Positions 1 through 7,331 of a DNA stretch of 64,000 bases are shown here, piece by piece. Source of the DNA: UMGS1601 sp964617585 (lineage in GTDB: Bacteria > Bacillota > Clostridia > Oscillospirales > Ruminococcaceae). The notes below the pieces were generated by a model, which saw only the letters and a list, made by a program, of their open reading frames with translations, did no database searches and had not been told where the DNA came from. The position numbers and the translations under genes are program-made. Where the stretch lies: positions 1 to 64,000 of the forward strand of contig CAZTXS010000002.1 of NCBI GenBank assembly GCA_964617585.1, given 5' to 3'. The number at the start of each line of letters is the position of its first letter. The stretch's first letter is position 1.

Positions 1-119
1 CCGGAAGCAACAGCGCCAGCTGATACGGTCATAGCACCGGTAAGTGCCGAAGCCGGAAAGATTGTAAGCATTGAAGCCGCTAAAGCTGCGCTTATAATAG
101 CGGATATTATTTTTTTCAT
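1..119 (-). CDS. Secreted protein, N-terminal part only (cut by window edge)
   Basis: Only the first 39 codons lie in the window. They encode a classical Sec signal peptide: MKK, a run of Ile/Ala/Leu-rich residues, then small residues (PASA) suited to signal peptidase cleavage. A ribosome-binding site (GGAGTG) sits 6 bases before the ATG. The mature protein is outside the window, so its function cannot be stated. Upstream (119-238) there is no other gene. Confidence 0.7.
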   Translation of the reverse strand, partial: MKKIISAIISAALAASMLTIFPASALTGAMTVSAGAVAS

Positions 120-238
120 TAATATCACTCCTTTCATATGTAAAAATGTATAAATCCAATTTTATTCATTTTTGGTTCTATGTCAATACTATATGATGTT
201 ATTTGTTGTCGAACTTTGTCGAAGCTCAAATTATATTT

Positions 239-377
239 AATAAAAGCTTGCCCGTCATTCAACATGGCAAGGGTCGGCATTGCCGACCGGCCGTTCAGTA
301 GGGGATTGTATCCGCTGCTGATCGGGTAATGGAACCCGCTGCGCTATAGGGCGGGGGGACATTTTGCCTTAGTTATA
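239..377 (+). repeat. Dispersed structured repeat, full-length copy 1
   Basis: Member of the approximately 140-bp family found eleven times here. This copy starts AATAAAAGCTTGCCCG and ends TTGCCTTAGTTATA. It contains the hairpin GGTCGGCATTGCCGACC, a second hairpin around GGGGATTGTATCC and a third GC-rich one. Arms of hairpins two and three carry mismatches compared with other copies, so this copy is somewhat decayed. Confidence 0.85.
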
Positions 378-625
378 TTATGTAAATAATTTGTTAATTT
401 TTAGGTCTTAGCAAAGATTATGAATATAACTGAATTCAAATTTTACATGACCGTGCATAAAGAGGGTTATACAAGCTACATTTAACAATTTAGAAGAATG
501 TTTATTTAAGTATCCCTATTTAGTACCATTCCACTCGTTAATCATTGCGATAAAACAATTTGATTCTGAATATCAGCCTGTTTTAATTATTTCACCCCGT
601 TGTTTTTATATTTTATTTTTTGTCT
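378..625. other. Gene-free AT-rich stretch
   Basis: No supported gene. A stretch of about 60 codons without a stop (roughly 450-640, plus strand) has no start codon or ribosome-binding site and no recognisable family. It may be a relic of the mobile element that supplied the neighbouring regulator genes, but nothing in it proves that. Confidence 0.4.
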
Positions 626-820
626 TTAACTGCTTCTGAAAATGTTAGGATCAATATCTAATGCTGTGCATATAAGAAGAAACTCATCAGCTAACATGCG
701 TCTGTTTCCTTTTAAAATATCTGAAATCGTTTCCTTAGTCAATCCCGTTTGCTGAGATATGTACGCAGTTTTAATTCCTTTTTCATCTATGTATTCATTT
801 AATTTATTAATTATATTCAT
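626..820 (-). CDS. Small XRE-family DNA-binding regulator (Cro-like)
   Basis: 64 residues that are almost entirely one helix-turn-helix domain. The recognition pattern is visible in TAYISQQTGLTKETISDIL. The size suits a Cro-like or excision-control repressor of an integrative element. It is divergent from the larger XRE gene at 1008. Its own promoter is a perfect sigma-A match, and two copies of an AATCTA...TAGATT inverted repeat lie on that promoter, so autorepression or cross-repression is likely (inference). No partner gene follows it. Confidence 0.75.
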   Translation of the reverse strand: MNIINKLNEYIDEKGIKTAYISQQTGLTKETISDILKGNRRMLADEFLLICTALDIDPNIFRSS

Positions 821-838
821 AGAACAACTTCCCCCTAT

Positions 839-857
839 AATCTATGTTTCATAGATT
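839..857. promoter_or_regulatory. Operator-like inverted repeat O1
   Basis: AATCTATG-TTT-CATAGATT is a perfect 8-bp inverted repeat. It lies between the -10 box and start codon of the small XRE gene. Its centre is 31 bp, about three helical turns, from a second related repeat. Binding by one of the two flanking XRE proteins is inferred. Confidence 0.65.
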
Positions 858-864
858 TATTAGC

Positions 865-893
865 ATTATAATCTATATTTGTTAGATTGTCAA
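865..893 (-). promoter_or_regulatory. Sigma-A promoter of the small XRE gene
   Basis: Read on the minus strand: TTGACA (893-888), 17-base spacer, TATAAT (870-865), a perfect consensus match. It drives the gene ending at 626. Confidence 0.8.
870..888. promoter_or_regulatory. Operator-like inverted repeat O2
   Basis: AATCTATATTTGTTAGATT keeps the outer AATCTA/TAGATT arms of O1. It fills exactly the spacer between the -35 and -10 boxes of the minus-strand promoter, so occupancy would block RNA polymerase. Confidence 0.6.
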
Positions 894-934
894 GGGGTTT
901 TTCAATTTTTTTTCTAAGTTTTTTAGTTTTTTTG

Positions 935-963
935 TTGACAATTAATAGAAAATCATATATAAT
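935..963 (+). promoter_or_regulatory. Sigma-A promoter of the XRE/ImmA operon
   Basis: TTGACA (935-940), 17-base spacer, TATAAT (958-963), again a perfect match, 45 bp before the ATG at 1008. The two promoters diverge from a shared control region of about 140 bp. Confidence 0.85.
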
Positions 964-1007
964 ATGAAAAAGGGAGATGAAATATTAATTAAATTTGAGG
1001 TGAAACA

Positions 1008-1448
1008 ATGTCTCGTGAAACTATAGCTAAGGTTTTAAAAAGGCTTAGAGAACAAAGCGGTTTAACAGCCGACAAGGTCGGTAAAATGGTTGGTAAAAGC
1101 GGTAAAACCGTAAACGCATGGGAAAATAACAGAGGTCAGCCTGACGCAGAAATGCTGATGCTTTTGTGCGATATATATAACGTATCGGACATACTCGCAG
1201 AATTTCGTGATGATTCCAAAGAACCGTTTACCGTATCCGAACATGAAAAGGCAGTTATAACCGCATACCGTGACAATCCTGACATGAGAGAAGCGGTAGA
1301 TCGGCTTCTCAGCGTCAGCAAATACAAGCGTGTAAACGTTTATAAAGCCGCCCGGAGCGTCAACGGGGAAAAGGACGGATACGTTGAAATGACAAATAAC
1401 CAGCTTGACCGGCTTATAAACGCTCCTGAAACAGACGAAGATTTATAG
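1008..1448 (+). CDS. XRE-family transcriptional repressor (ImmR-like)
   Basis: 146 residues. An N-terminal helix-turn-helix covers about residues 5-60 (RLREQSGLTADKVGKMVGKS then TVNAWENNRGQP). The C-terminal part is charged and without a catalytic motif. The ribosome-binding site GAGGTGA precedes the ATG by 6 bases. The next gene encodes an ImmA/IrrE-type metallopeptidase. In ICEBs1 and many prophages that pair forms a repressor and the protease that destroys it, so the same relation is inferred here. No integrase or excisionase is seen nearby, so this may be a stranded immunity module or a cellular regulator. Confidence 0.75.
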   Translation: MSRETIAKVLKRLREQSGLTADKVGKMVGKSGKTVNAWENNRGQPDAEMLMLLCDIYNVSDILAEFRDDSKEPFTVSEHEKAVITAYRDNPDMREAVDRLLSVSKYKRVNVYKAARSVNGEKDGYVEMTNNQLDRLINAPETDEDL

Positions 1449-1498
1449 TAACAGTAACGCATCCCCATTAAAATAGGGGCTTGAATTAAGCAGAACAA

Positions 1499-2071
1499 AT
1501 GATTTACGGTAAATATAAAAATGCAAGAAACGCCGCCTGGCATTGTTTGATTGATTATAATATAAAGTCGCTTCCCGTAAATGTGACTAAGATTGCCAAA
1601 GATACGGGGATAAGGGTTGTGAAGAACGGCTCGGTGCAGTTGCTTATGCCCAATGAAATCGGGGCGAGCTTTATAAATAATAATCAGTGGTATATAGTAT
1701 ATGACGATACTGCTCTTCGCCGGCGAAGCAGATATACCATTGCGCATGAGCTGGGACACATCTTTCTCGGTCACAAGCTTATATACGACCGTAATTCACG
1801 TTCCTATGATATTTCCGAATCGACTGCGGAGCAGGAGGCGGATATATTTGCGTCAAGACTTCTCTCGCCTGCCTGTGTGCTTTGGGGGCTTGGACTGAAG
1901 AATCCGCATGAAATAGCCAGGGCTTGCGATATTTCGCTGACAGCGGCAGAATACAGAGCCGAGCGTATGAAGATTTTGTATGAAAGGAACAGATTCCTTA
2001 CAAATTCCCTTGAAAGAAAGGTTTATAAAAATTTTGAAGAATACATACACAGCCAAACCTATAAAAATTGA
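1499..2071 (+). CDS. ImmA/IrrE-family metallo-endopeptidase
   Basis: 190 residues with the zinc motif H83-E84-L-G-H87 followed by IFLGH, and a downstream acidic segment (EQEADIFASRLL) that supplies the third zinc ligand and an active-site-proximal helix, as in COG2856 proteins. These proteases cleave XRE repressors. The upstream XRE gene (50 bp away, same operon) is the obvious substrate. The ATG has a poor ribosome-binding site, and a weak CCCC...GGGG hairpin lies just before it, so expression may be kept low. The C-terminal about 60 residues have no recognised motif. Confidence 0.85.
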   Translation: MIYGKYKNARNAAWHCLIDYNIKSLPVNVTKIAKDTGIRVVKNGSVQLLMPNEIGASFINNNQWYIVYDDTALRRRSRYTIAHELGHIFLGHKLIYDRNSRSYDISESTAEQEADIFASRLLSPACVLWGLGLKNPHEIARACDISLTAAEYRAERMKILYERNRFLTNSLERKVYKNFEEYIHSQTYKN

Positions 2072-2258
2072 AAACTTTGTCGAATTATGTTTTTAAATCT
2101 ATCTTTATAAATAAATATAAATTATTATAAATAATTATAGCATAATTTGTTGTAAATTTTTTGAAATATATACTTGAATGGGCTTATTAGCTAATATATA
2201 ATTTAATTATTGTAAAGTTTTAATTTATTCTTCTTTTTTTCTATTTGATTTTTCGGAC

Positions 2259-2297
2259 AAGCTTGCATCCGCCATAAGGCGGCTGCAAGCTTTTTTC
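2259..2297 (+). terminator. Intrinsic terminator after the ImmA-like gene
   Basis: Stem AAGCTTGCA/TGCAAGCTT with an inner CCGCC/GGCGG stem and ATAA loop, followed by a T-run. It lies about 190 bp after the ImmA-like stop. Confidence 0.75.
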
Positions 2298-2318
2298 TTT
2301 ACATTTGCGTTACATAAA

Positions 2319-2353
2319 AAAGGGAAAGTCCTTTTTTGAAAGGACTCTCCCTT
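2319..2353 (-). terminator. Intrinsic terminator of the sugar-binding lipoprotein gene
   Basis: AAAGGGA and AGTCCTTT arms pair with AAAGGACT and TCCCTTT. The minus strand continues into a T-run. It is 25 bp past the stop of the gene at 2378. Confidence 0.8.
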
Positions 2354-2377
2354 TAACTTTAACTATGAATTTACTGT

Positions 2378-3781
2378 TTACTCAAACTTTTTAACTTTTT
2401 CATTTATTATCTTTAATTCTGAATCAATAGTTCCGGAATAAGAGTTCTTCAAAGCGGTCCATGTTTTCTGAACTCCCGTATCGTCCGGCTTATAAATATC
2501 TTCATACAGTGCGCCTATAGGAGCTCTCTTACCCGCTGCCGAATCGTCCTCCGCAAGAACAGTGGAAACACCGTAACCGAAATCAAATACAGAGATATAA
2601 TCGCTTGAGCTTGCGTCAAGGAATACCTGATACATCTCTTCATCCCAGCCCGGATTATCAGCCAGGAATTTATCTATACTTGTCTGCTTATAAGTTTCGT
2701 CAAATGTAGCTACTCTTTCACACTCATACCAGCACTTAACAGCTTCCTTAGCGGTTGAACCTTTAACCCACATATAAGCCAGCATATCTGAAGACATATA
2801 CTTTCCGTCATTCTGCGGGTCAGAAGGAATCGGAACAACCTTCCAGTTATCATCGGCTGTAGGACCGGCTGATCCTGTCATAGCCCAAATACCCATATTA
2901 TAGAATAGCGTCTGACCTGCTTCAAAACAGCTTCTTGCAGAATTATACCAGTTAAGGTCAACCAATCCCTCTTTACCCATGTTATAAAGAAGAGTTTCAG
3001 CTCTTTCAATATCAGCATTATTCAGGTTATTCTTAAATTCTCCGTCCTCATATTTTACAAGAGTCTGACCAGTCTGCTGAACAAGCTGAGGAGCAAACCA
3101 GCCTACTATTCCGTATCTTTCCTCATCGCCCGTTGCGTTAGCCTTATAATCAGACATTATGTTATACCAGTTATCCCAGTTCCATTCGCCGTTCTTATAA
3201 AGCTCATAAGGGTCGTCAAGTCCCTCGTTGTTGATAATATCCGCATCGTACATCATAAGAGTACCGACAGTAAAGCTTATCGGAGCAACATAGTGCTTGC
3301 CTTTAAGCGAGAACTGCTCCGCCGTATCCTTAACGCCTAACCAAATATCTGCGTCAAAATCAACTATTTCATCAACCGACTGATACATTCCCGTAATTAC
3401 CTGTGAAGGGAATGCAATCCACTCATACTTGAATATATCCGGAACGTCCTTTCCGGATGTAATTGCGGTTGCTAATTTATCATATTTTTGTGCGTCAAGC
3501 ACCTTAGTCCACTTAATTGAACCGCCCTTCTCCTCGAATAACGTCATAGCTACTGATTTTTCTTCATCCTCATCAGGATTCAGATCATAAGTTCCCATCC
3601 AGATTATCTCCTTCTGAGCGTCGTCAGGTATAGCTTCAATTGCATTAGCTGCTTCTGTTGAATTAACCTTTACCTTATCAACGTGCGAGCTTGAATCATC
3701 GTTGCTTTTTGAACAGCCGCCGACAGACATTGCCATTAAAAGAGCAAGAACGGCAGAACCTATTCTTTTTACATTTTTCAT
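2378..3781 (-). CDS. Extracellular sugar-type solute-binding lipoprotein (ABC importer, CUT1-like)
   Basis: 467 residues with a lipoprotein signal: basic MKNVKR, hydrophobic stretch, lipobox SVGGC with Cys23. The mature protein resembles family 1 extracellular solute-binding proteins (MalE/CUT1 type): an alternating alpha/beta fold with conserved segments such as DVPDIFKYEW, GKHYVAPISF and a long C-terminal Trp/Tyr-rich lobe. It should bind an oligosaccharide outside the membrane and deliver it to an ABC permease. No permease or ATPase gene is adjacent, so it must use a distant transporter or act as a spare receptor. The ribosome-binding site AAGGAGG is 6 bases before the ATG. Its own promoter and terminator make it monocistronic. 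The substrate cannot be named. Confidence 0.85.
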   Translation of the reverse strand: MKNVKRIGSAVLALLMAMSVGGCSKSNDDSSSHVDKVKVNSTEAANAIEAIPDDAQKEIIWMGTYDLNPDEDEEKSVAMTLFEEKGGSIKWTKVLDAQKYDKLATAITSGKDVPDIFKYEWIAFPSQVITGMYQSVDEIVDFDADIWLGVKDTAEQFSLKGKHYVAPISFTVGTLMMYDADIINNEGLDDPYELYKNGEWNWDNWYNIMSDYKANATGDEERYGIVGWFAPQLVQQTGQTLVKYEDGEFKNNLNNADIERAETLLYNMGKEGLVDLNWYNSARSCFEAGQTLFYNMGIWAMTGSAGPTADDNWKVVPIPSDPQNDGKYMSSDMLAYMWVKGSTAKEAVKCWYECERVATFDETYKQTSIDKFLADNPGWDEEMYQVFLDASSSDYISVFDFGYGVSTVLAEDDSAAGKRAPIGALYEDIYKPDDTGVQKTWTALKNSYSGTIDSELKIINEKVKKFE

Positions 3782-3843
3782 GCTTTTCCTCCTTATCGTT
3801 TTCCGGTATTAGCTTTGATAAACACAAACACTTTACCAATATT

Positions 3844-3873
3844 ATTATATACTCGTTTGAAATCTAAAATCAA
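3844..3873 (-). promoter_or_regulatory. Probable sigma-A promoter of the solute-binding gene, with a LacI-type site upstream
   Basis: Minus strand TTGATT, 18-base spacer, TATAAT, about 65 bp before the ATG. Further upstream (3943-3957) the sequence TGGAAACGTTTATGC has the central CG and AAACGTTT core typical of LacI/CcpA-family operators. Sugar-dependent control is inferred. Confidence 0.55.
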
Positions 3874-4031
3874 CTGCTATATTGATTATATTTTCCTAAA
3901 CTTTTTGTGCAAATTGCCTAATAATACTACATACTCTGAAAGCATAAACGTTTCCAAAGCCGACGCACTAATTTGTAAACAAATCAACCTTGAACTTTTT
4001 TTATTAATATAGTATAATGTTTTATATTTGT

Positions 4032-4173
4032 TTCAATAAGGGCTTGCCCGTCATTCAACATGGCAATGGTCGGCATTGCCGACCGTCCGTTCAATAGGGG
4101 ATTGTATCCCGCTACTGAACGGGTAACGGAACCCGCCGCCTATAGAGGCGGGGGACATCTTGCCTAAGTTATA
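4032..4173 (+). repeat. Dispersed structured repeat, full-length copy 2
   Basis: Full-length copy TTCAATAAGGGCTTGCCCG ... CTTGCCTAAGTTATA, ending 46 bp before the rnhA start and therefore likely in its transcript leader. The CCGTTCAATAG/CTACTGAACGG hairpin has a G-T pair. The GGCAA...TTGCC closing stem is kept. Confidence 0.9.
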
Positions 4174-4219
4174 AATAAACCAATAAAAGACATCATCACA
4201 TTATCAGAATGAGGTCGTT

Positions 4220-4657
4220 ATGAAAAAGGTTGAAATTTTTACCGACGGAGCCTGCTCGGGAAACCCAGGTCCCGGAGGTTACGGCGTAGTACTCAGGTAT
4301 AAAAATATTGAAAAAGAGCTTTCGGGCGGTGAAAGTGAAACCACAAACAACCGCATGGAGCTTTCAGCGGTAATTGCCGGACTCTCTACATTAAAAGAGC
4401 CCTGCGAGGTAACAATAATCAGTGACAGCAAATATGTGACCGACGCCGTTCAAAAAGGCTGGGCTGAAAAATGGAAGGCTAACAACTGGATAAAGCCGGA
4501 TAAGAAAAAAGCCTTGAACTCAGATCTGTGGGAAAAGCTTTTATCTCTTCTGGAAAAGCATCAGGTTGAATTTATTTGGGTGAAGGGTCATGCAGGACAT
4601 CCTGAAAACGAACGCTGCGATGAGCTTGCAGTGCAAGAATCCCGCAAATTCCGGTAG
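4220..4657 (+). CDS. rnhA: Ribonuclease HI
   Basis: 145 residues, the normal bacterial RNase HI length. It cleaves the RNA strand of RNA-DNA hybrids in the cytoplasm (primer removal, R-loop clearance). All four catalytic acids are visible: D9 (FTDGACSGNPGPGG), E47 (NNRMELSAV), D69 (ISDSKYV) and D134 (RCDELA). His124 sits in the VKGHAGHPEN loop. The basic helix with Trp residues (GWAEKWKANNW) used for hybrid binding is present. The ATG follows GAGGTCGTT, a usable but not ideal ribosome-binding site. Monocistronic, preceded by a copy of the dispersed repeat. Confidence 0.96.
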   Translation: MKKVEIFTDGACSGNPGPGGYGVVLRYKNIEKELSGGESETTNNRMELSAVIAGLSTLKEPCEVTIISDSKYVTDAVQKGWAEKWKANNWIKPDKKKALNSDLWEKLLSLLEKHQVEFIWVKGHAGHPENERCDELAVQESRKFR

Positions 4658-4794
4658 ATTTGTGATTTTAAAATGGTTGTTGTATGCTAACTTTAAAAAT
4701 TTATTCATATATCACCACTTGTAAGTTCATTAATAGTAATATATAATTATATTAAAAATATAGTATTTCTATATGAATAGAATATAAGTATACT

Positions 4795-4935
4795 TTCAAT
4801 AAGGGCTTGCCCGTCATTCAACGCAGCAAGGGTCGGCATTGCCCGACCGGCGTTCAGTAGAGGATTGTATTCCGCTACTGAACGGGTAATGGAATCCGCC
4901 GCCTATAGAGGCGGGGACATCTTGACTAAGTTATA
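4795..4935 (+). repeat. Dispersed structured repeat, full-length copy 3
   Basis: Ends 21 bp before the nifS start codon, just ahead of its ribosome-binding site. The 3' end reads CTTGACTAAGTTATA, a one-base change from consensus that weakens the closing stem. The arm CCGTTCAGTA/TACTGAACGG is complete except for a shortened GCCCGACC. Confidence 0.9.
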
Positions 4936-4956
4936 AAGCTGAAAGGACTTGAAAAA

Positions 4957-6156
4957 TTGGAAAAAAAGTTTATTTACTGCGATAACGCCGCAACCACTAA
5001 AGTTTCAAAAAGCGTTCTTGAGGCTATGCTTCCCTATTTCACAGAGAAGTATGGAAACGCTTCCAGTATATATATGTTGGGACAAAGTGCGGCAAAAGAC
5101 CTATTAAAAGCCAGAGAAGCCGTTGCAAAGGCAATTGGTGCTCGTCAGCATGAGATATTCTTTACGTCCGGCGGCTCTGAATCGGATAACTGGGCAATCA
5201 AGGGAATGGCTCTCAACGGGGCAAAATCCGGCAAAAAGCACATTATTACTTCTGTGTTTGAACATCACGCAGTTCTTCACACCTGCGAATTTTTAGAGAA
5301 ACAGGGCTTTGAAGTCACATATGTCCCCGTCAGCGAAAAAGGGCTTGTCAACCCGGAGGACATAAAAAAAGCAATAAGAGAGGATACCTGCCTTGTAACA
5401 ATAATGTTTGCAAACAACGAGATAGGAACTATACAGCCGATAGCTGAAATCGGTGAAATCTGCAAAGAAAAGAAAGTTCCTTTCCACACCGACGCCGTTC
5501 AGGCAATAGGAAACGTTGAGATAGACGTTAAAGCGATGAACATAGATATGCTTTCTGTTTCAGGTCATAAGATTCACGCTCCGAAAGGCGTGGGAGCCTT
5601 ATATGTAAGAGGCGGACTGTCCTTGCCTAATCTGATCCACGGAGGAGCTCAGGAAAAAAGCAAGAGAGCCGGAACAGAAAATCTCCCGTCAATAATCGGA
5701 CTTGCAAAGGCTATATCCGAAGCTTCTCAGAACATTAAAGAAAAGCAGGACAAAGTATCAAAGCTGAGAGATAAGCTTATCGACGGAATACTGAAAATCA
5801 ATGAAACAAGGCTTAACGGCGATAGGGAAAAGCGTCTGTGCGGAAATGTAAATATTTCAATAAGAGGAGTCGAGGGCGAAAGCCTGCTTCTTTCGCTTGA
5901 TAACGAAGGAATTTGTGCGTCAAGCGGTTCAGCCTGCACATCGGGAAGCCTTGACCCGTCCCATGTATTGCTTGCTATAGGTCTTCCTCACGAGATAGCT
6001 CACGGCTCGCTTCGTCTATCTATAAACGAAGAAACTACAGAGGAAGATATCGATTATATTCTTGAAACCGTACCTAAGGTAGTTAAAAAGCTGAGAAGCT
6101 GGTCGCCGCTTTGGGAAAGAATTTGCAAAAACGAGGGAATAACGGAAATAATATAA
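4957..6156 (+). CDS. nifS: Cysteine desulfurase (NifS/IscS type)
   Basis: 399 residues, class V PLP aminotransferase fold. It removes sulfur from cysteine as an enzyme persulfide for Fe-S cluster assembly and tRNA thiolation. Visible: GGSESDNWA (cofactor binding), D179 in HTDAVQ, the PLP lysine K205 in SGHK, and active-site Cys327 in SSGSACTSG. The short loop around the cysteine fits the NifS/IscS group I type. The start is TTG with GAAAGGA about 9 bases upstream; no ATG lies near. The scaffold gene nifU follows 31 bp later, forming a two-gene Fe-S assembly operon with an mnmA relic. Confidence 0.93.
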   Translation: MEKKFIYCDNAATTKVSKSVLEAMLPYFTEKYGNASSIYMLGQSAAKDLLKAREAVAKAIGARQHEIFFTSGGSESDNWAIKGMALNGAKSGKKHIITSVFEHHAVLHTCEFLEKQGFEVTYVPVSEKGLVNPEDIKKAIREDTCLVTIMFANNEIGTIQPIAEIGEICKEKKVPFHTDAVQAIGNVEIDVKAMNIDMLSVSGHKIHAPKGVGALYVRGGLSLPNLIHGGAQEKSKRAGTENLPSIIGLAKAISEASQNIKEKQDKVSKLRDKLIDGILKINETRLNGDREKRLCGNVNISIRGVEGESLLLSLDNEGICASSGSACTSGSLDPSHVLLAIGLPHEIAHGSLRLSINEETTEEDIDYILETVPKVVKKLRSWSPLWERICKNEGITEII

Positions 6157-6187
6157 TTCACGTCAATCAGGAAAGAGAGGAATATAT

Positions 6188-6619
6188 ATGATTTATTCGG
6201 AAAAGGTTATGGAACACTTCACTAATCCGAGAAATGTCGGCGAAATTGCCGACGCTGACGGAGTAGGCGAAGTTGGAAACGCTAAATGCGGAGATATAAT
6301 GAAAATGTACATCAAGGTTGACGGCAACGTCATAAGCGACGTCAAATTCAAGACCTTCGGTTGCGGCGCAGCTATCGCCACATCTTCCATGGCGACTGAG
6401 CTTATAAAGGGCAAAACTATAGATGAGGCTCTTAAGCTTACAAACAAAGCCGTTGTCGAGGCTCTGGAGGGACTTCCGCCCGCAAAGCTTCACTGCTCTG
6501 TTTTGGCGGAACAGGCTATGAAGGCCGCTATTTCAGACTATTATAAAAGACAAGGAGTAGATCCGGCTGCAATAGTCGGAGATATAGGCGACTGTCAGGA
6601 CTGTCATGGCTGTCAGTAA
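6188..6619 (+). CDS. nifU: Fe-S cluster assembly scaffold protein (NifU N-terminal/IscU type)
   Basis: 143 residues. It receives sulfur from the upstream desulfurase and iron to build [2Fe-2S]/[4Fe-4S] clusters. The three ligand cysteines are seen in NAKCGD, FGCGAA and KLHCSVLA. A short tail with CQDCHGC adds three more cysteines, a feature of clostridial NifU-like scaffolds. The strong site GAAAGAGAGG precedes the ATG. Its last 14 bases overlap the mnmA relic, as expected for the ancestral nifS-nifU-mnmA operon. Confidence 0.93.
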   Translation: MIYSEKVMEHFTNPRNVGEIADADGVGEVGNAKCGDIMKMYIKVDGNVISDVKFKTFGCGAAIATSSMATELIKGKTIDEALKLTNKAVVEALEGLPPAKLHCSVLAEQAMKAAISDYYKRQGVDPAAIVGDIGDCQDCHGCQ

Positions 6620-6791
6620 GGTTCTTATTGCTCTGAGCGGAGGAGTTGATTCTTCCGTATACGTAAAGCTTTTAAAAGAAAAGGGCTTTGACTATATTGC
6701 AACGGGACGCTATGCTAAAATAAAAAAAGACGGCGGCGTTTATCATCTTTATAATGGAGATGAAATCCTCGGCGGAGATATTAATTTTTAA
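6606..6791 (+). pseudogene. mnmA: Shrunken mnmA (tRNA 2-thiouridylase) relic
   Basis: A 61-codon frame stitched from three separate parts of MnmA. Residues 1-28 carry the PP-loop KVLIALSGGVDSSV. Residues about 29-45 match the DYIATGHY segment normally near residue 125 (here FDYIATGRYAKI). Residues 48-60 match the extreme C-terminus (YNGDEILGG, normally near residue 345). The catalytic cysteines, tRNA-binding loops and most of the adenylation domain are gone. The frame remains open and follows nifU with a 14-base overlap, so both losses were in-frame deletions. It cannot be an active thiolase; a residual small-protein role is possible but unsupported. Intact MnmA would have to be encoded elsewhere. 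Confidence 0.8.
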
Positions 6792-6821
6792 AGTCTTTGT
6801 GCATATTGACGAAATCATTGT

Positions 6822-6857
6822 AAAAAGGGGACGGAAAGAATTTCTTTCCCCTTTTTG
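6822..6857 (+). terminator. Intrinsic terminator of the nifS-nifU operon
   Basis: AAAAGGGGA / GGAAAG arms pair with CTTTCCCCTTTTT, with a T-run after the stem. Located 31 bp after the mnmA relic. Confidence 0.85.
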
Positions 6858-7059
6858 TTATTTTAAAGCATTTTTATGACACAATATATTGTACCGAACT
6901 TTCGAATCAAAACATATTTATGCACTTTGTTTTATCTGATAAATAACAGAACAATTACGATTTGGGCATAATTCATATAGACAAAACAAAACATTTATAT
7001 TATAATAAAAATATTCAAAAGCAGACAAAGTTTTTATTCATCAACTTTTAAAGAAATTA
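6858..7059. other. Gene-free AT-rich spacer
   Basis: No gene. It holds a perfect 12-bp palindrome ACAATATATTGT (6881-6892) not placed relative to any start. With the following repeat copy it separates nifU from rsmD. Confidence 0.4.
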
Positions 7060-7202
7060 TTCAATAAGGGCTTGCCCGTCATTCAATGCGGCAAGGTTCG
7101 GCATTGCCGACCGGCCGTTCAGTGTGGGATTGTATCCCGCTACTGAACGGGTAATGGAATCCGCCGCCTATAGAGGCAAGAGGACATCTTGCCTAAGTTA
7201 TA
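7060..7202 (+). repeat. Dispersed structured repeat, full-length copy 4
   Basis: TTCAATAAGGGCTTGCCCG ... CTTGCCTAAGTTATA. HP2 is CCGTTCAGTGTGGGATT...TACTGAACGG. The third hairpin is altered (CCGCCTATAGAGGCAAGAGG). It lies 130 bp before rsmD. Confidence 0.9.
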
Positions 7203-7331
7203 AAAATAAAACGTACTGCAAGCGCTTCTATTGAGTCTGTGCCGCATAAAACGCTGCAATTTTTAAGATTCTAAACCAAATTGATTTTTAAAAAGGAAGC
7301 CGTTGCTTAAAGTTTCGGCGTGGTGATAAAA

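Noticed and set aside
239..377. CRISPR array interpretation of the recurring repeats
   Set aside because: Copies are kilobases apart, in both orientations, unequal in length, with no spacers and no cas genes.
450..640. About 60 stop-free codons on the plus strand between the first repeat and the small XRE gene
   Set aside because: No start codon, no ribosome-binding site, no recognisable family; listed only as gene-free sequence.
3815..4012. 65-codon ORF upstream of rnhA
   Set aside because: It lies across the promoter region of the divergent solute-binding gene and has Asn/Ile/Leu-rich composition typical of AT-rich noise.
6881..6892. Palindrome ACAATATATTGT
   Set aside because: Similar AT-rich strings occur near 46843 and 47167 but without consistent spacing to promoters; chance is likely in such sequence.
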